Below the pieces are notes generated by a model that worked only from the letters and a program-made list of their open reading frames with translations, did not search any database and was not told where the DNA came from. From Cyanoderma ruficeps (Eukaryota > Chordata > Aves > Passeriformes > Timaliidae), in the NCBI GenBank assembly GCA_008694505.1, contig VZDJ01004378.1, forward strand, positions 4,943,014 to 5,007,013: a stretch of DNA of 64,000 bases. Reading direction: 5' to 3'. Shown here piece after piece: positions 13,075-64,000 of the stretch; positions within the stretch are counted from its first letter, which is position 1, and each line of letters begins with the position of its first letter. The position numbers and the translations under genes were made by a program.

Positions 13075-16000
13075 AGCACAGAACCTGTTACTCACCAAGT
13101 AAACATGGCCGTTCCTCTATCACTTTCAGATTGCTATTGAAGGACGCTTCTTTCACTGAATATAAATTTCATCATAGGAAAGAGCTTTCATTTTGTTTTT
13201 TGTATTACACAATTTTCTTGAAAGAAGAAAGAAAATGTACAAGATATAGTGCTGTTCACAAACAACATAAACTTTACCAACAATTCAGATTATTACTTTC
13301 ATGAAATTGTATCACTCAAGCTTAATGACCAACTAACAGAACTAACAAAACATTCTTAAACCTTCATGCTCTTGGGTTTAGAAAAGAATAACAAACAACG
13401 GTGAGAAAGTGTCAAAGTTTATGAGTAGAACATGTAGCTGGTAAATTTATAGGTTATATTTAAGACTGACGATAGCATGAAAAAAACACCAACACAAGTG
13501 TAAGTAATCAGATACACATTTAAACTAGGATCACATCAAATATAACTTCCATATTTGTTGTTCTGCCACCTAAACTTTTGTTACTTGGACAGCAGGGAAT
13601 GTTTCTTTTTTTCCTGTGTACCTAAGTAAAGTACGTTCTTAACACCTTATATATAATGGTTTGAAAATCCTGCTCAGCTTCAGCTGGAACTTAATCATCT
13701 CATGGCTTCAGAGAACAAAGGCACCAGTGTGGACTGAAAATGGGCAGATATAGAAAGATAGGAATTTTTAGGAGGTGATTTCTCTTACATCAGGTGGTAG
13801 AAGCAAAGTTTTACTGAGGAGTGCTTACTGGAAAATTAAAGAATTATCTAACCTTCTGAAAAAATAAAGACAGAGAACGTAAGAACTGTCAATATGAGAA
13901 ATAAAAGAAAAATGGAGAAGCTTACAGTGAGAATTCCTAAGTTGTTGTAAGATTTGTCTAACAGAATTCAGGATGCAGAAAATGAAAAGAAATTGTTGAT
14001 GATAACATTGGGGAAAGAATAAAAATATATTTATAGGTACAAAAGAGAAGAGGGGAAACATGGCACAGAGTAACACAAGTAGACATGAAAGAAGACTGAA
14101 AGAAAGTACTGAAAAGTCATGGTCACTCATGAAAGGCCAACATAAAGCCAGTAAACATGTTGGAAACAGAGGTGGTTAGCCAAAAATAGTTTGGATGGTC
14201 ATCTCCTACACTGATCAGGGCCTTAATGAAGAGCAAATTAAACTGAATGGATATTTTGGCAAGAAATGCAATGACTAGCTTTAACATGCTTTTTCAGATT
14301 TTTTTTAAGTGATTGCTCTCTTCCTTCATCATTAAAAAATTAAAATGTATTATTCTGCTGTTGGAATTGTACTTCCCTTTACCTCTAAATTTGTCAAAAT
14401 GTGTTGTCAGTGAAGCTTTTCCCTCTCAAGAAAATGTTCTGTGCTTCTCTTGGCTTGCTAATAGTCAAACATAACATGTGGCATTAGATTTTGACACGGG
14501 TGTAGAGTCATTAGTTTATAGAGCCATATAAAAACAATTCATTGTCCTGTAGTTAGTTATTGTTTAGGAAATGGATTTTATAGGCAATAGAGGATTTTTT
14601 TATGAAAATGGTTGAACATTCCGCAATGAAAACTGCCATCCCAAGTTCCAGAAACTGGAAAGAATATTCTTGGTGCTCACTGCAAGGCTGTGGCCAGCAC
14701 TAATCATTGTAGCACCAGTACAAAGAAGGTTGTTATGATGAGACACAGATGAAGTTATTTTTGCTTATCTCCCAGATTCTTTAACTCCTTATAAATCCAA
14801 GATATCCCCAGAAGTGTCCCCAAAAGGTCTATTACTATTTTAATGAGTTTTGTCTCTGAAATATTGCTGCATGTAAAATTTGTTCTGCTTCTATTTTTAA
14901 TGTCTTACTAGATTGAATTAAATATTTTTCAATAATTAGGCAGCATGAACACTAGTCTAGGTATTCAGCTGCTGTGAAACCTGAAGATGAATTGCAACTT
15001 GAAAAACAGATTGACTTCTTTTTCATTCATTAAAAAAAAAGGAAAATACAGGCTAAAAAGATTACCTGAGGCACTTCTCATTTGCAAAAATAGCAGCAAT
15101 ATAAACATGTATTACATAAAAGCCAAAGTAATTAATACCTGTACAGCAAAGTGCATAAGGAAGTAGTTCATACACAGTGAGAACTATAGCTATTAAACTA
15201 GCCTATTAATCTGTAAAGTAAATTTTGTGATCAGTTAGCAATTTTTCAGTCCCGAATAAGACATTTTATGAGAGTCTAATTAGATTTGTGTTTCAGCTCT
15301 GGGAATACCACTGTGTGTGCTTTTTCTACTGCTTTATAGGCCATAACAAGTTGTTCCCAGGACACTTAATAGAGAAGTCACATTTTCATTATTCACTGGA
15401 GCCTTGAGTACATTTAGGACATGTCCTGCAGAGCAGTTCATTGTAGTAGTTCAAGGACACCTAGTGCTGTGGAACAAATGCTTTATTTACAAATATAGAT
15501 TTAATGAGTTTCTGAAGCGCAGTAAGATATCCTTTGATTCTGAAAGAGCTGATACACACTAGTGTGATGCAAACAAAGAAGACAATACAACTTAAAACAT
15601 GTCATAGCTATCAAAAACATCTCAATGATGTAGTAGTGAACAGTTCTTTGATAAGCAATCCCCTGGGACTGTAACACCATTTTAACATCTTCCATGGAAA
15701 ATCATGGATAAATGACAGCAGGTAAGTGTCCAAGTCACAGATACGTTAGCTCAGAGCAGACAATTCTCCTTAATAATGGTGTTTTGGTGTGGCACAAAAT
15801 TGAGCTTTGAGGGATTTGGCTTTCTGTATTTTTCAGAGTTGTCTGCAAAGTCAATTTACACTCATTCTGGCTTTGCTAGGATGTTATACCAAAGCTGTAC
15901 AGCAGTTCTGTACCCCTGTTTGTGCCTGGTATATCTTATGTGGTGGATGATGTGGCTGTGTTCAGCCATGTCAAAGGGTGGTGGCACAAGAACTGATGAT

Positions 16001-17442
16001 GTTCTGCACCACTGAGTGGCAGACCAGTTCTGCATGCTTATGTCTGCATTGCAAATCCAGCACCATTCCTCAGTCCCTCAGCAGGGTGTTGTCCATGGGA
16101 GTAATACATCAACATTTGAATAATACATTGTTTACACGACAGGCAGCCAATTGACCCTTGGGCTACATTTAGGGAAGGTAATATAGAGAGACTCTTTGTG
16201 GTGGAATTTTAACCAAAAAATGCCACACATTCTCAGCTGCCTACTTAAAATTCAAAATACTTGAGAATTACAAGTACTTGAGAATATAATGAGGTTTTGT
16301 GTTCATATGAAGCTGTACAATATTTCTGCTGTATGTATTTATGAAGTAATGCTGTTTGTCTTGCTGCAAGGGTATAGAGGCTTCATGGAAAAATCAGAGC
16401 CTATGCAGAACACTACTTAAAAAGCACTAGCACAGAGATGGCTCAGATTTAGGGCACAAGCAGCCTACTTCAGATAACTTGCAGGATGTAGAATAAAATA
16501 TCAAGGAAGTAACAGTCATCCACTGTCCCATGAAAGGTCATTTTGGATTCTGACTGAAATGAAAGTTAATTACTTGATGACTCTCATGATACTAGCCTAA
16601 TAACCCTGTATACATGCAGTGGTTCATATTGCAGAAATGTGAGACTGATTACAATGCGAAGGAAAAATATGCTAGTAACTCTGGTCTCACTCATCATTCT
16701 GTGGAGAAAAACAGTTTTAGCTTAGATACCTAAATATGTTCACTTCTTCCACATACAAGTTCAAAGCAATTGAAACCTGCCATTTGACAATTTAAGATAA
16801 TCCATAAAAGAAGAGGTGGATTGACAGGCATCCTTCTCATAAAGACTTGCCATGCTTTTTATAATTTTTTTTACAGATAGGCATCTTGGCAGGTGTACAC
16901 CTTTTTTCCTGTACAGATTCAGTTATCACACATCAGAGTCAAAAAGCCATGGTAAAATCTGTGTCTTTTGATATGGAAAAAACAAAAACAAAACCAACTT
17001 TATTAGAATTAGAAAAAAATTGTAGCCACACAACTTGCTTTTCTTTCCTTCTATGAAGGACATCAATCTAAAGCATTTTTGTTTCATGCTTCCTGCCAGA
17101 CTTTGTAATAACAGCAAAGTGATATGCAGTTCTTCATACAAGATGTCTTCTTGTTTTCTTTTTCAAGCTTCAACATCCCTCCATCATTCTCCAGATTTTT
17201 ACATTCTCCTTTTTCTTACATATTCTCAATGTCTGTTAATTTCTACTTATTTCTCTCATTTTTGTGTCCTGGTTTCACCTGCATCTCACTCAAGCTTCCA
17301 ATGACAGTTTCAGCAGCAATTTTCATGGGAACTGTGAGCCAGCCAGGGGGGCTTTCAGATCCAGGGAGAAGGGAACACCATTTGTGTTAAGGCATCTCAT
17401 GTACTGTTGCTTCAGGCTCTGCCACCAAGACTTTGGTGTGAT
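13075..17442. other. Intergenic spacer, nothing recognised
   Basis: AT-rich sequence without recognisable coding exons or repeats. The stretch 17264-17440 is slightly GC-richer and begins TGTCCTGGTTTCA, which hints at an LTR remnant, but I find no second boundary. Confidence 0.65.
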
Positions 17443-17872
17443 TGTCATGGTTTCAGCCAGGACAGGGTTAAACTTTTGCAGTATCTGGGAAGGTGCATGG
17501 CCAGACCCTATTGTTATTCCATACCACCCCATGTCATTGCCAGGGAGAGGGGAAAGGGACCCTTGCTTCCCAGGAGAAGGGGTTCCTCTGGGTGGAGAAA
17601 ACATGGCAGATGTATGGAATGGTTCAAAATTAGTTTCTTATTGGGGGTTTCTCTGTGTTTTCATTTCTTTGTCTTATACCTTTTGTTATTAATATTTTGC
17701 TGTTACTGTTAATTTTCTTATTTCATTGCTGTTTCCAGAAAATTGTTCTTACCTCAACCTGTGATCTTTGTCTTTTGGGTCTGCTATTGGAGGAGGGGGG
17801 AGAAGGGAAGCAGTGTATGGTCTTTTTAGGGGGGTGTACTAAACTGGAGAATAACTTTCCTAAACCATGACA
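17443..17872 (+). mobile_element. Solo LTR, ERVL-like, with 5-bp target duplication
   Basis: The 430-bp element starts TGTCATGGTTTCAGCC and ends TAAACCATGACA. It is flanked by an exact 5-bp duplication GTGAT (17438-17442 and 17873-17877). The ends are inverted repeats over 11 bases (TGTCATGGTTT / AAACCATGACA), longer than the usual TG...CA. Such ends occur in avian ERVL-type LTRs as I recall them, and a 5-bp duplication fits ERVL. No internal viral genes flank it. Strand is uncertain because no clear AATAAA is seen. A short non-autonomous DNA transposon is the alternative. Confidence 0.78.
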
Positions 17873-19189
17873 GTGATCCAGAAACAGCCTCAACTCGACA
17901 TTTTTTTATATGTACCCTGGATAACAATCTCAATGCAGAAAAGAATCTGGACAAGATACTGAAACTAAAAAGGAAAAACAGATTTAGTAGCAGAGTAGAT
18001 ATGTATAAGGGGAGAAGGAAAAAAGTGGAGATTAAAAGAAGGACAAGGAGAAAAAGGAAGAAGGTGAAACAAATGGAAAGAAGGGGAAGACTTATCCCTT
18101 CATTGTAAGGCTGCAAGAAAACTGGTGATTACTAAAGTAACATTGGATTTGATTTCATCACAACTAGTAAGTTCTCTGCTAATTCTTAATCAGACTTGAG
18201 CTCTGAATCCTGTTAGCTCTGAGTGCCAGTATATTTAGATGGAACAATAAGGTGTAACAGGTGACCAAAAGGCAGCTATGTGCAGAGCAGCATATTCACC
18301 TTAGCTGGAAAGAGACTTTTCTATAAAAACATATTTCATACACACCTTCCCAAAGAAAAACTGCCCTAAGAGATAATTTATTAAACACTGAAAAAGAAGG
18401 AAGCGTCAGAGTTAAAGATATTGATGAATCTTTATTCCCTTATTAAATTATGACACCAGCTTTAGTTATACAATCATGCACATTTTTCTCCTTGGCCCCT
18501 GCTTCATTATGCAAAAGCATGAGCTTTTTGGTATATTCTTTTAGCCTCACTCAGCATGAGGTCTATATACTTTCCACTATTAAATGTTTTAGCTGTTAGG
18601 ATAGCCCTACATTTCCTGCTGGCTTGTTTTGTGACTCTCACAGCACATGTTTCGCAAACATTCCTCCACATTTTTCTGAAAGAACAGAGTTTTATCATCT
18701 CTTCCCTACAGCTGGGAAATTCAAGCTGTACAACACAAGTATCTGAGAATTCACACTAATCCATCTGAGTAGTTCACAATAAGTTACATTTCATATTTTT
18801 AAAGGGCAGTTCCCAGTAGCTTCAGATACACTTGCAAATGTTTAGCATTTCTCTGAATCAGCCCGTGAGATCTCAAGCTGGACAATGAAAAGAGAGAACA
18901 CAATAACCACCTGAGAAAAATGTGATTAAAGGAAGTTGCCACACAGGAACTTTGCAGTGGAGACTGACTACAGATTTCCAAAGCAGCTACTCTGTAGTGA
19001 TGGGATCACCTTTGTATTTCCCTATAGCACCAAGGCTCTATGATAAGAAGTGTTAGCAACCTTGATAACTAGCACAGCTGTTGACACATCACAGATAATA
19101 AAATGTGCTCTTTGCTCATGTAAAATCCCCTGTTGTGCCTGAAAAGGAAGTGTGGATTATAATCCACAGGACTCTGAAGATCATGGGTA
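17873..19189. other. Intergenic spacer, nothing recognised
   Basis: Starts with a purine-rich stretch (about 17970-18075, AGGAAGA-like), otherwise ordinary AT-rich sequence. No gene. Confidence 0.65.
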
Positions 19190-19550
19190 AGAAACTGAAA
19201 TTTAGGAGAATTCAGAGATGGGCCTATGCAAACCTCATGAACTTCAACGAGGCCAAATGGAAAGTCCTGCACCTGGGGTTGGGGAAATCACAATCATAAA
19301 CAGAGGCTGGGAAGAGAATGAATTGAGAGCAGCCCTGAGAAGAAGGACTTTGGGGTGCTGGTGGACAAGAAGCTCAGCATTACCTGGCAGTGTACGCTTG
19401 TAGCCCCGAAAGCCAAAATGTATCCTGGGTGGTATCAAGAGGTATGTGGGCAGCAGGTTGAGGGAGAGGATTCTGCCTCTCTAATCCATTCTGGTGACAC
19501 CCCATCCATAGTATCACATACAGACCTGGGGTCCTCAACATAAGGACACT
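19190..19550 (+). mobile_element. CR1 LINE fragment
   Basis: Translated pieces in shifting frames resemble the CR1 reverse-transcriptase C-terminal half: ANLMNFNEAKWKVLHLG, then FGVLVDKKLSITWQC. They are followed by DNA with the CR1 wording GGTCCTCAACATAAGGACA at the 3' side. Several frameshifts make it an old, partial copy without the CR1 3' terminus. Confidence 0.85.
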
Positions 19551-22500
19551 TGTTTGCCTTGTCACTGCTGCTGCTGTCCTCTAGTTAAGCAAGAAGGAGG
19601 ACATTGCTCCCCAGTCAAAGTGTGATGACCAAGAGGAGATTCTAGAGGGATACTGATGGCCGGGACAGGAAAAAGAAAGAAAATAGGCAGAAACACAGAT
19701 CTAGAGAGTAACCTACGTTTGAAGGGACCAGCTGTGAGGTCAGACCATGTTGCTTAGAGATTTACTCATCTAGATCCCAGAAAGAAAAAAACCAAACAAA
19801 CCTGCTGAGGTGTTATTTCAATTCAGAGAGCCTAGGAAAGTTGCTGAGCTAGAAAGCAGAGAAGGCCATTTTCAAGAGCCCATTAAACCAAAGTATTTTC
19901 AAGACTATGGTTTTAATTACTTAATCTTGTTAATCTGTATTTTATTAATTTTAATTGCTGCCTTATTCCAGACTGTTGTTTCCATGTTCAACCAAGCTCT
20001 AGAGACAGGAAAAAGTTGGTGCCTTTTGATGTCTTTGTTTCACAAGAAAAAAGGGAACTTTTTACCTCATGGTAGCAATGCTGGGTTCTGTTACAAACAT
20101 GCATTTACAAGACAGACTATTCCCAAGTCAACTAGAACACTTTCCATTTTAAAGATGTTTGTGTGTCTGATAATTTTGTTTCTTAACAAATCTCCATCCT
20201 GCCCTTGACATTCAACCTGTCATTAGAGAGACATATTCATTGATCAGATAGTTATAACCAGTGCTGATGACCAGACAAGAACCAAGTTTAAAACCAAGGC
20301 AAACCAGAATCCAGAGAAGTTAAGAAAGCTACCAAGCAAAGAGCAGAAGAAGAGAAACATAAAGATAAGGCTTCTCGAAAAAAACCAGCTCAAGGGACAA
20401 AGGAAAGGAAATTAAGTAAGTCTGAGTCTAGGCTAAAGAGCAGACAGATCTGGAGCAAAACTGAGAAAGAGCTAAGCTAAGCACATAAGATCAAAGTACA
20501 GAATACCATTACAATCCAGTAAAAGACTGAGAAAGCAAGACTAAGTGATGAGATGCCTACCTGAGACCCTGACAGGCCACCAGCTACAGAAATCCATCAT
20601 TAGTCATGCAAATTTCTCATTGCAGATTTCTCATAACAGAGGCCAGTTATAGAACTTGCCTGCCCAGCTGTACCTGGCAGGGACTTGGAACTAAAAAGCT
20701 GTTTGTAAAAAGGAATAACTTAAGTATCCTTGAAACTTTACAAATACCATGGAAATTAAAGGGCTCACAGAATTTTCACATCTAACAAACAATGTGGCTG
20801 GAAAAAATATTAACTCATTAAGAACTGCCATGGTGCCGCCAAAGATATTTCTACCTTTAACTAAAATCTTGGAAATAAAGCTGCCCATGAACAATTTGTT
20901 AATTTGAAAAGAGAGAGTTGAGTAGATATGTCAGAGAATTAAAACAAATATGTGCCAAAGCACATCCATGTGTATGTTCTTCCATTCACTGCTCATCTGA
21001 GTAATTTTAAATGCTATGGTGGCATATCAAAGGTCATTATTTGACTAATTGCTTTTTCAGTGATGAAGTTTCCTGCCAAATATTAACAGGTAATTATCAG
21101 CTATAAATTTACATGCATGCCTAATGCTATTCCACTTGATCACCTAGTTTAAATTAAAGACACATTCAGCCATGTGCTGGATAGGTGTCTTTAATAACCA
21201 CTGCTCTTTTATTCAGGTTTCTTGATGAGGAACAGCTTAGAAAACCATACTGTTGTATTCATGAACACTAAATGTCTGTCAAACCACACTCTTCTAATAG
21301 CTTTTGAACCTGCTGGCTGATTTCAAGCACATTTGACAAAGAGGAGCTAACTTACAGATATTAAGTTTCTATACATCAAATTAAAATAGGCAGATAAGCA
21401 GAGGAGAGAGATTCTTAGAGTTAATTGAATTCCCTCTTCTGTCATTGATGGAAAGACTGTATCATGAACATTTTATTTAGGTCTAGAGAATTCATATTAG
21501 AAAGCTATTGTGGATGCCCTGTGACAGAAAAGAAAGCTTCTCAGATTGTATTTTATTAGGCATCAGAGAATCCAAGCAAAAAATACCAATCCACAAGGCT
21601 TTTCATTTTCATAAGTCTCTGTGCATTAAATAAGCATTACTTGCTAACAGCAAACACATATTTCAAAAACTTATAAAGAGCTTCACCATTACACTTCTGT
21701 TTGTAAAAAGTACTCTCTTGCCTTGCTCTAAATAAATGGGCTACTTTTTAGAATGTATGGGAACTGCCTGTGTATTTCTTTCCCAGTGCTGACATCATGG
21801 AAATATCACAACATTTGACAGCCTAGTAGAAAGTATTCCAAAGAGACCTAGCTCTTGCCCCTATAGGGTTTAGCAGACATTCATAAATACAATTTGTTTT
21901 CTTTAGATTTTGAGCAAAATCTCTTTTGGACAGCTAATGATTTAGCTAACAACAAAATGACAGAAAAATTGTTTAACCAACTAGGGGACCCTCTTTATAT
22001 TTGTGATGAATTGGTTGCAGCAGATTTTTAAAAAAAATTAGTCTGAGAGTGTCTTATGACCAAAGACCTCAAAGAATGAAAACTCGGAGACATAAAATCT
22101 TGAAGTACCATTTTTACTAGGATTTTTAACATGTAAGATGTCGAAGAGACTGGTTTTCTTTTTCCTTAATTTCCTTATCACACTTTAGGAATAGTTTTAC
22201 ACTAAGCCAAAAATATCTGAAAGGAGTAAGATGATTTCTTGTATGCTATTTTAGGCATGTTTAAAGAAAAATCAGTGTAAGATAACTGAGTATTTTTGTA
22301 GTGTATCTTTTATAAAATTTTGCTCAAGCAGTTTTCTGTCTTCCCAGGAACAATCAATAACACAAACACAACCTTAGTTACTTTTATGTTGGTTTAGATC
22401 AGATTGGATTATTCTTAGCCAAGGCTGGAGCACAGTTGTAAACTGACACTGTTTTTGTAAACTGGCATAGGTTCACTGGAAATGCCATACCTGTTCAAGA

Positions 22501-23354
22501 TCTGGCTGACTGTGTTCATGTGAAGTCTGTAGAATGAATGGTATGTAAACAGCAGAATGAATGTACCTTTTAACAGTATCTGTTGTAGCTCAATTTGCTT
22601 TATTTAGGTATGGAATTATCAACATTCACTGAAGATTTTAAATGTGGATACTACACTTCCCAGATAGGCTCATGATTTCACAGAGGATCAAAATAGCAGT
22701 TAAAGCTTAGCAAATTTCAAGGTGGAAACATCTTCACACACCACATTTCTGCAATACTCTTAACTGTTTTCAACTTTACTACAATTTTCACTTATATAAA
22801 TTTGTCATGAAATCCCGGTTGCATGGGATTTTATGTCCTTCCATGTCCATTTAACTTTCTTTTTAAGGAGGAGCAAATATACCTGAAGAGTCTGTCTGTC
22901 CCAGTTCACCACAAATGGCATGAATCAATGAAATTAAAACGAAATCTGTGAGATTCCACCAGGAGCTTCAGTGATAAGCATTTGAATACCTGGACTATGT
23001 GTGTTTTTTTCAAAACATTGTTTCTTCAAGAAACAGATTTTTCTTTGGCCTTACAAGAGTTAGATTTTATCCATTGCATTCTTTTTCCTCTTTCTCAGCT
23101 TTAACTAGGAGTTGTTAAAACAATCTTTATTTATCATGAACTCAAGAGTACTTTCCTGTTCTAGTTAAGAAATATTTTTCAGTATATTTTCTACTAATTT
23201 TTGTGATGGTTGCACTGCAACACCCTTATATATATTAATGGAAATTTTGTTGCTTATCTGCATGTAACTCTTGAGTTTTGAACTGTAATTCTTAGTTTTA
23301 AAATATGTGTATATATTCACATATTGTAACAATACAGACATAAGTAACAATGAA
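19551..23354. other. Intergenic spacer, nothing recognised
   Basis: Includes a purine-rich segment (about 20270-20550, many GAGAAAG/CAAAG words). No coding exon or named repeat was recognised. The 132-codon ORF at 19810-20208 has no family features. Confidence 0.65.
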
Positions 23355-23605
23355 AGAGAGTAGGTTTAGCTTGGATATTGGGGCAAACATTCATTACTGT
23401 GAAGGTGGTGAAGCACTGGAACAGGTTGCTGAAGAGAAGCTGTGGATGTCCCATCCCTGGAGGTGTTCAAGGCCAGGCTGGACGGAGCTCTGAGCAGCAA
23501 TCTGGTGAAAGGCATTCACTGCAGAAGGGCAGAACACCTTTCAGAGGATGCTGGAACTAGATGAGCTGCAAGGTCCCAACCCATCCTGGGATTCTACAGA
23601 ATTCC
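23355..23605 (+). mobile_element. CR1 LINE 3' end fragment
   Basis: Contains the CR1 C-terminal coding and 3' UTR wording (VVKHWNRLL; CATCCCTGGAGGTGTTCAAG; GGCTGGACGGAGCTCTGAGC) and ends near GGGATTCTACAGAATTC, a diverged CR1 terminus. It sits about 0.7 kb upstream of the TSPAN12 promoter minisatellite. Confidence 0.88.
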
Positions 23606-24049
23606 TACCATGATCACCAGATGTACATACACTAATGAATTTCAGAGGAGGGATAACTTTTTCCAGCTCAATTGTGTCATCTTTAAGTTCCACACACATT
23701 ACGGGGCAAGTCAACAGCCATTTTTCCTAAATACCCACAGATTTTGACCATTTCTGGAATAGTATCTCTCCAATATGGTTGCTTTTCTAAATTTGCTGTT
23801 TAGCAGAGGGAATGGGTGCTGAGCTGTTAATGACCAGATTCAGGTTTAATGTTGGCAAAGTTTAATTTCCAGCGCAGAGGCTGGAACCTTATGAGATCCC
23901 TGTGAAACACTGTAAACGTGTTTCATGCGGCATTTGCCACCCTGGGCCGACGTGTCACGAGAGAGGGGTTTCGTGTCATTCAACTTCAGTCAGCCCATTG
24001 CTTAACATCACCCCTGAAGGAAAAAAGGCCACCAGCAGCTCCGAAGGCC
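23606..24049. other. Promoter-proximal spacer
   Basis: Moderate GC sequence between the CR1 end and the CpG island. No specific site can be named with confidence. Confidence 0.6.
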
Positions 24050-24089
24050 CGCCACAGTGAGGGTAAAGGGCACGAGCGTGTCTGCCAGC

Positions 24090-24290
24090 GGCACAGCCCC
24101 GCCGGGGACACAGCCCTGCCCGGGAACCAGCGGCACGGCCCCGCCGGGGGCACAGCCCTCCCCGGGAACCAGCGGCACGGCCCCGCCGGGGGCACAGCCC
24201 TGCCCGTGAACCAGCGGCACAGCCTTGCCGGGGCACAGCCCAATCGGGACACGGCCCTATCGGGACACGGCCCTATCGGGACACAGCCCT
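24090..24290. repeat. GC-rich minisatellite at the promoter edge
   Basis: A 42-bp unit starting GGCACRGCCCCGCCGGGG begins at 24090, 24132, 24174 and 24216, the fourth copy partial. It passes into three exact-phase 16-bp units, ATCGGGACACRGCCCT, at 24243, 24259 and 24275. The two unit types share a GGGACACRGCCCT-like core. Because 42 is a multiple of three the array stays open in several frames, which explains the repetitive ORFs here; I see no reason to call it coding. Confidence 0.9.
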
Positions 24291-24350
24291 GCCGTGCGTT
24301 GCCCGCTCTGGGATCGCGCTGGCGGCGGCGCTAGGACCGCGCGGGCGGCG

Positions 24351-24360
24351 GCGCATGCGC
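24351..24360. promoter_or_regulatory. NRF1-type binding site
   Basis: GCGCATGCGC is a perfect palindrome matching the core of the NRF1 consensus. It lies 120-190 bases upstream of the exon 1 donor, where a core-promoter site would be expected. Confidence 0.6.
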
Positions 24361-24394
24361 GGGGTGCGGATGCCGCGGGCCGGCGGAGCGCTGC

Positions 24395-24407
24395 GGGCGG
24401 GGCGGAG
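24395..24407 (+). promoter_or_regulatory. Overlapping GC boxes (Sp/KLF-type)
   Basis: GGGCGGGGCGGAG contains two overlapping GGGCGG-like cores just upstream of the inferred exon 1. This assignment is by motif only. Confidence 0.5.
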
Positions 24408-24439
24408 GGGCCGGGGCAGCCGCGGGGCCGGGCCGGACC

Positions 24440-24542
24440 TTCCGCGGGACCGTACTTTCCCCCGCGCCCTCCGCAGGGCATGGGCGCCGCGGCTCCGCGC
24501 TGCGCTGCCGCGCCCCGGCCCCATGAGTCCTCGTCGGAGCAA
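24440..24542 (+). other. TSPAN12: TSPAN12 non-coding exon 1 (5' boundary uncertain)
   Basis: The proposed donor is GAGCAA|GTGAGTGC at 24542/24543, pairing with the pyrimidine-rich CAG acceptor at 24908-24910. A non-coding first exon separated by a small intron fits the eight-exon structure known for human TSPAN12. The transcription start is not visible; I place it loosely 3' of the GC boxes. The exon contains two upstream ATGs (24480 and 24523). Confidence 0.6.
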
Positions 24543-63747
<39,205 letters not shown>

Positions 63748-64000
63748 ATGATGCAATGAAGCTGTGAAGCCACTGAGGATTTTTTTGCTTTGTTGTAATT
63801 TTTGTTCTGTTCCATCAAAAATACCAAATGATACCAGTCTTCTTATGAGTCAGAAACCAGCTAATGAATGGAAGTGAAGGAGACCAGCAAAGAAAGATGT
63901 GCCTGTTGTCAGCCTCTTAGCCATGTCCTCAGCTGTGAAAAAGAGTTGATTTTGTGTGTTTGTTTTTCAAAAGGCACTCATTCAGTTGGGCACAGTAATA
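63748..64000 (+). other. TSPAN12: TSPAN12 3' UTR, start only
   Basis: Sequence after the TAA stop. No AATAAA or ATTAAA followed by a GU-rich element is seen before the window ends, so the polyadenylation site lies further downstream. Confidence 0.85.

Noticed and set aside
17264..17440. Possible second LTR starting TGTCCTGGTTTCA just before the 17443 LTR
   Set aside because: No matching end or target duplication found; the 17443 element has its own clean duplication.
19810..20208. 132-codon ORF with one hydrophobic segment
   Set aside because: No family features, and AT-rich composition explains the hydrophobic run.
23918..24334. 138-codon ORF with a 14-residue repeat
   Set aside because: Produced by the 42-bp minisatellite, whose unit is a multiple of three; the minus strand is equally open.

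Overview
This window is vertebrate nuclear DNA, almost certainly from a bird. The evidence is CR1-type LINE fragments, solo endogenous-retrovirus LTRs, an AT-rich background broken by one sharp CpG island, and one protein-coding gene with compact introns. The species or order cannot be read from the sequence alone.

The only gene I can support is TSPAN12 (tetraspanin-12) on the + strand. A non-coding first exon ends at 24542. The start codon is at 24982 in exon 2, and the CDS runs through seven coding exons (24982-25047, 36411-36493, 37113-37248, 50846-50920, 55162-55269, 58052-58195, 63442-63747). All seven introns are GT-AG. The joined CDS is 305 codons plus stop, with no frameshift or internal stop, and has the hallmarks of a tetraspanin: four membrane segments, CCG, PXSC and GC motifs. 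The 3' UTR continues past the window edge.

Layout: 1-24 kb is gene-free upstream DNA holding a decayed CR1 (about 10085-11391), a minus-strand solo LTR with a 6-bp target duplication (12353-13074), a plus-strand-like solo LTR with a 5-bp duplication (17443-17872), and two more CR1 pieces (about 19190-19550 and 23355-23605). From 24.05 to 25.2 kb lies the TSPAN12 CpG-island promoter, with a 42-bp minisatellite at its upstream edge, an NRF1-type palindrome and GC boxes. From 25 kb to the end are TSPAN12 introns. These contain a CR1 piece (about 25840-26263), an antisense LTR (34410-35007), a sense solo LTR (44600-45124), a perfect 47-bp tandem duplication (41912-42005), G/T-rich tracts (one with an N) and a palindrome cluster near 61.2 kb.

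Nothing here looks like an undescribed multi-gene system. The points most worth a second look are the overlapping upstream ORFs in the TSPAN12 leader, the promoter-edge minisatellite, the four LTR insertions with readable boundaries, the exact 47-bp duplication and the palindrome pair. Other open reading frames in the window look like chance or repeat-derived.
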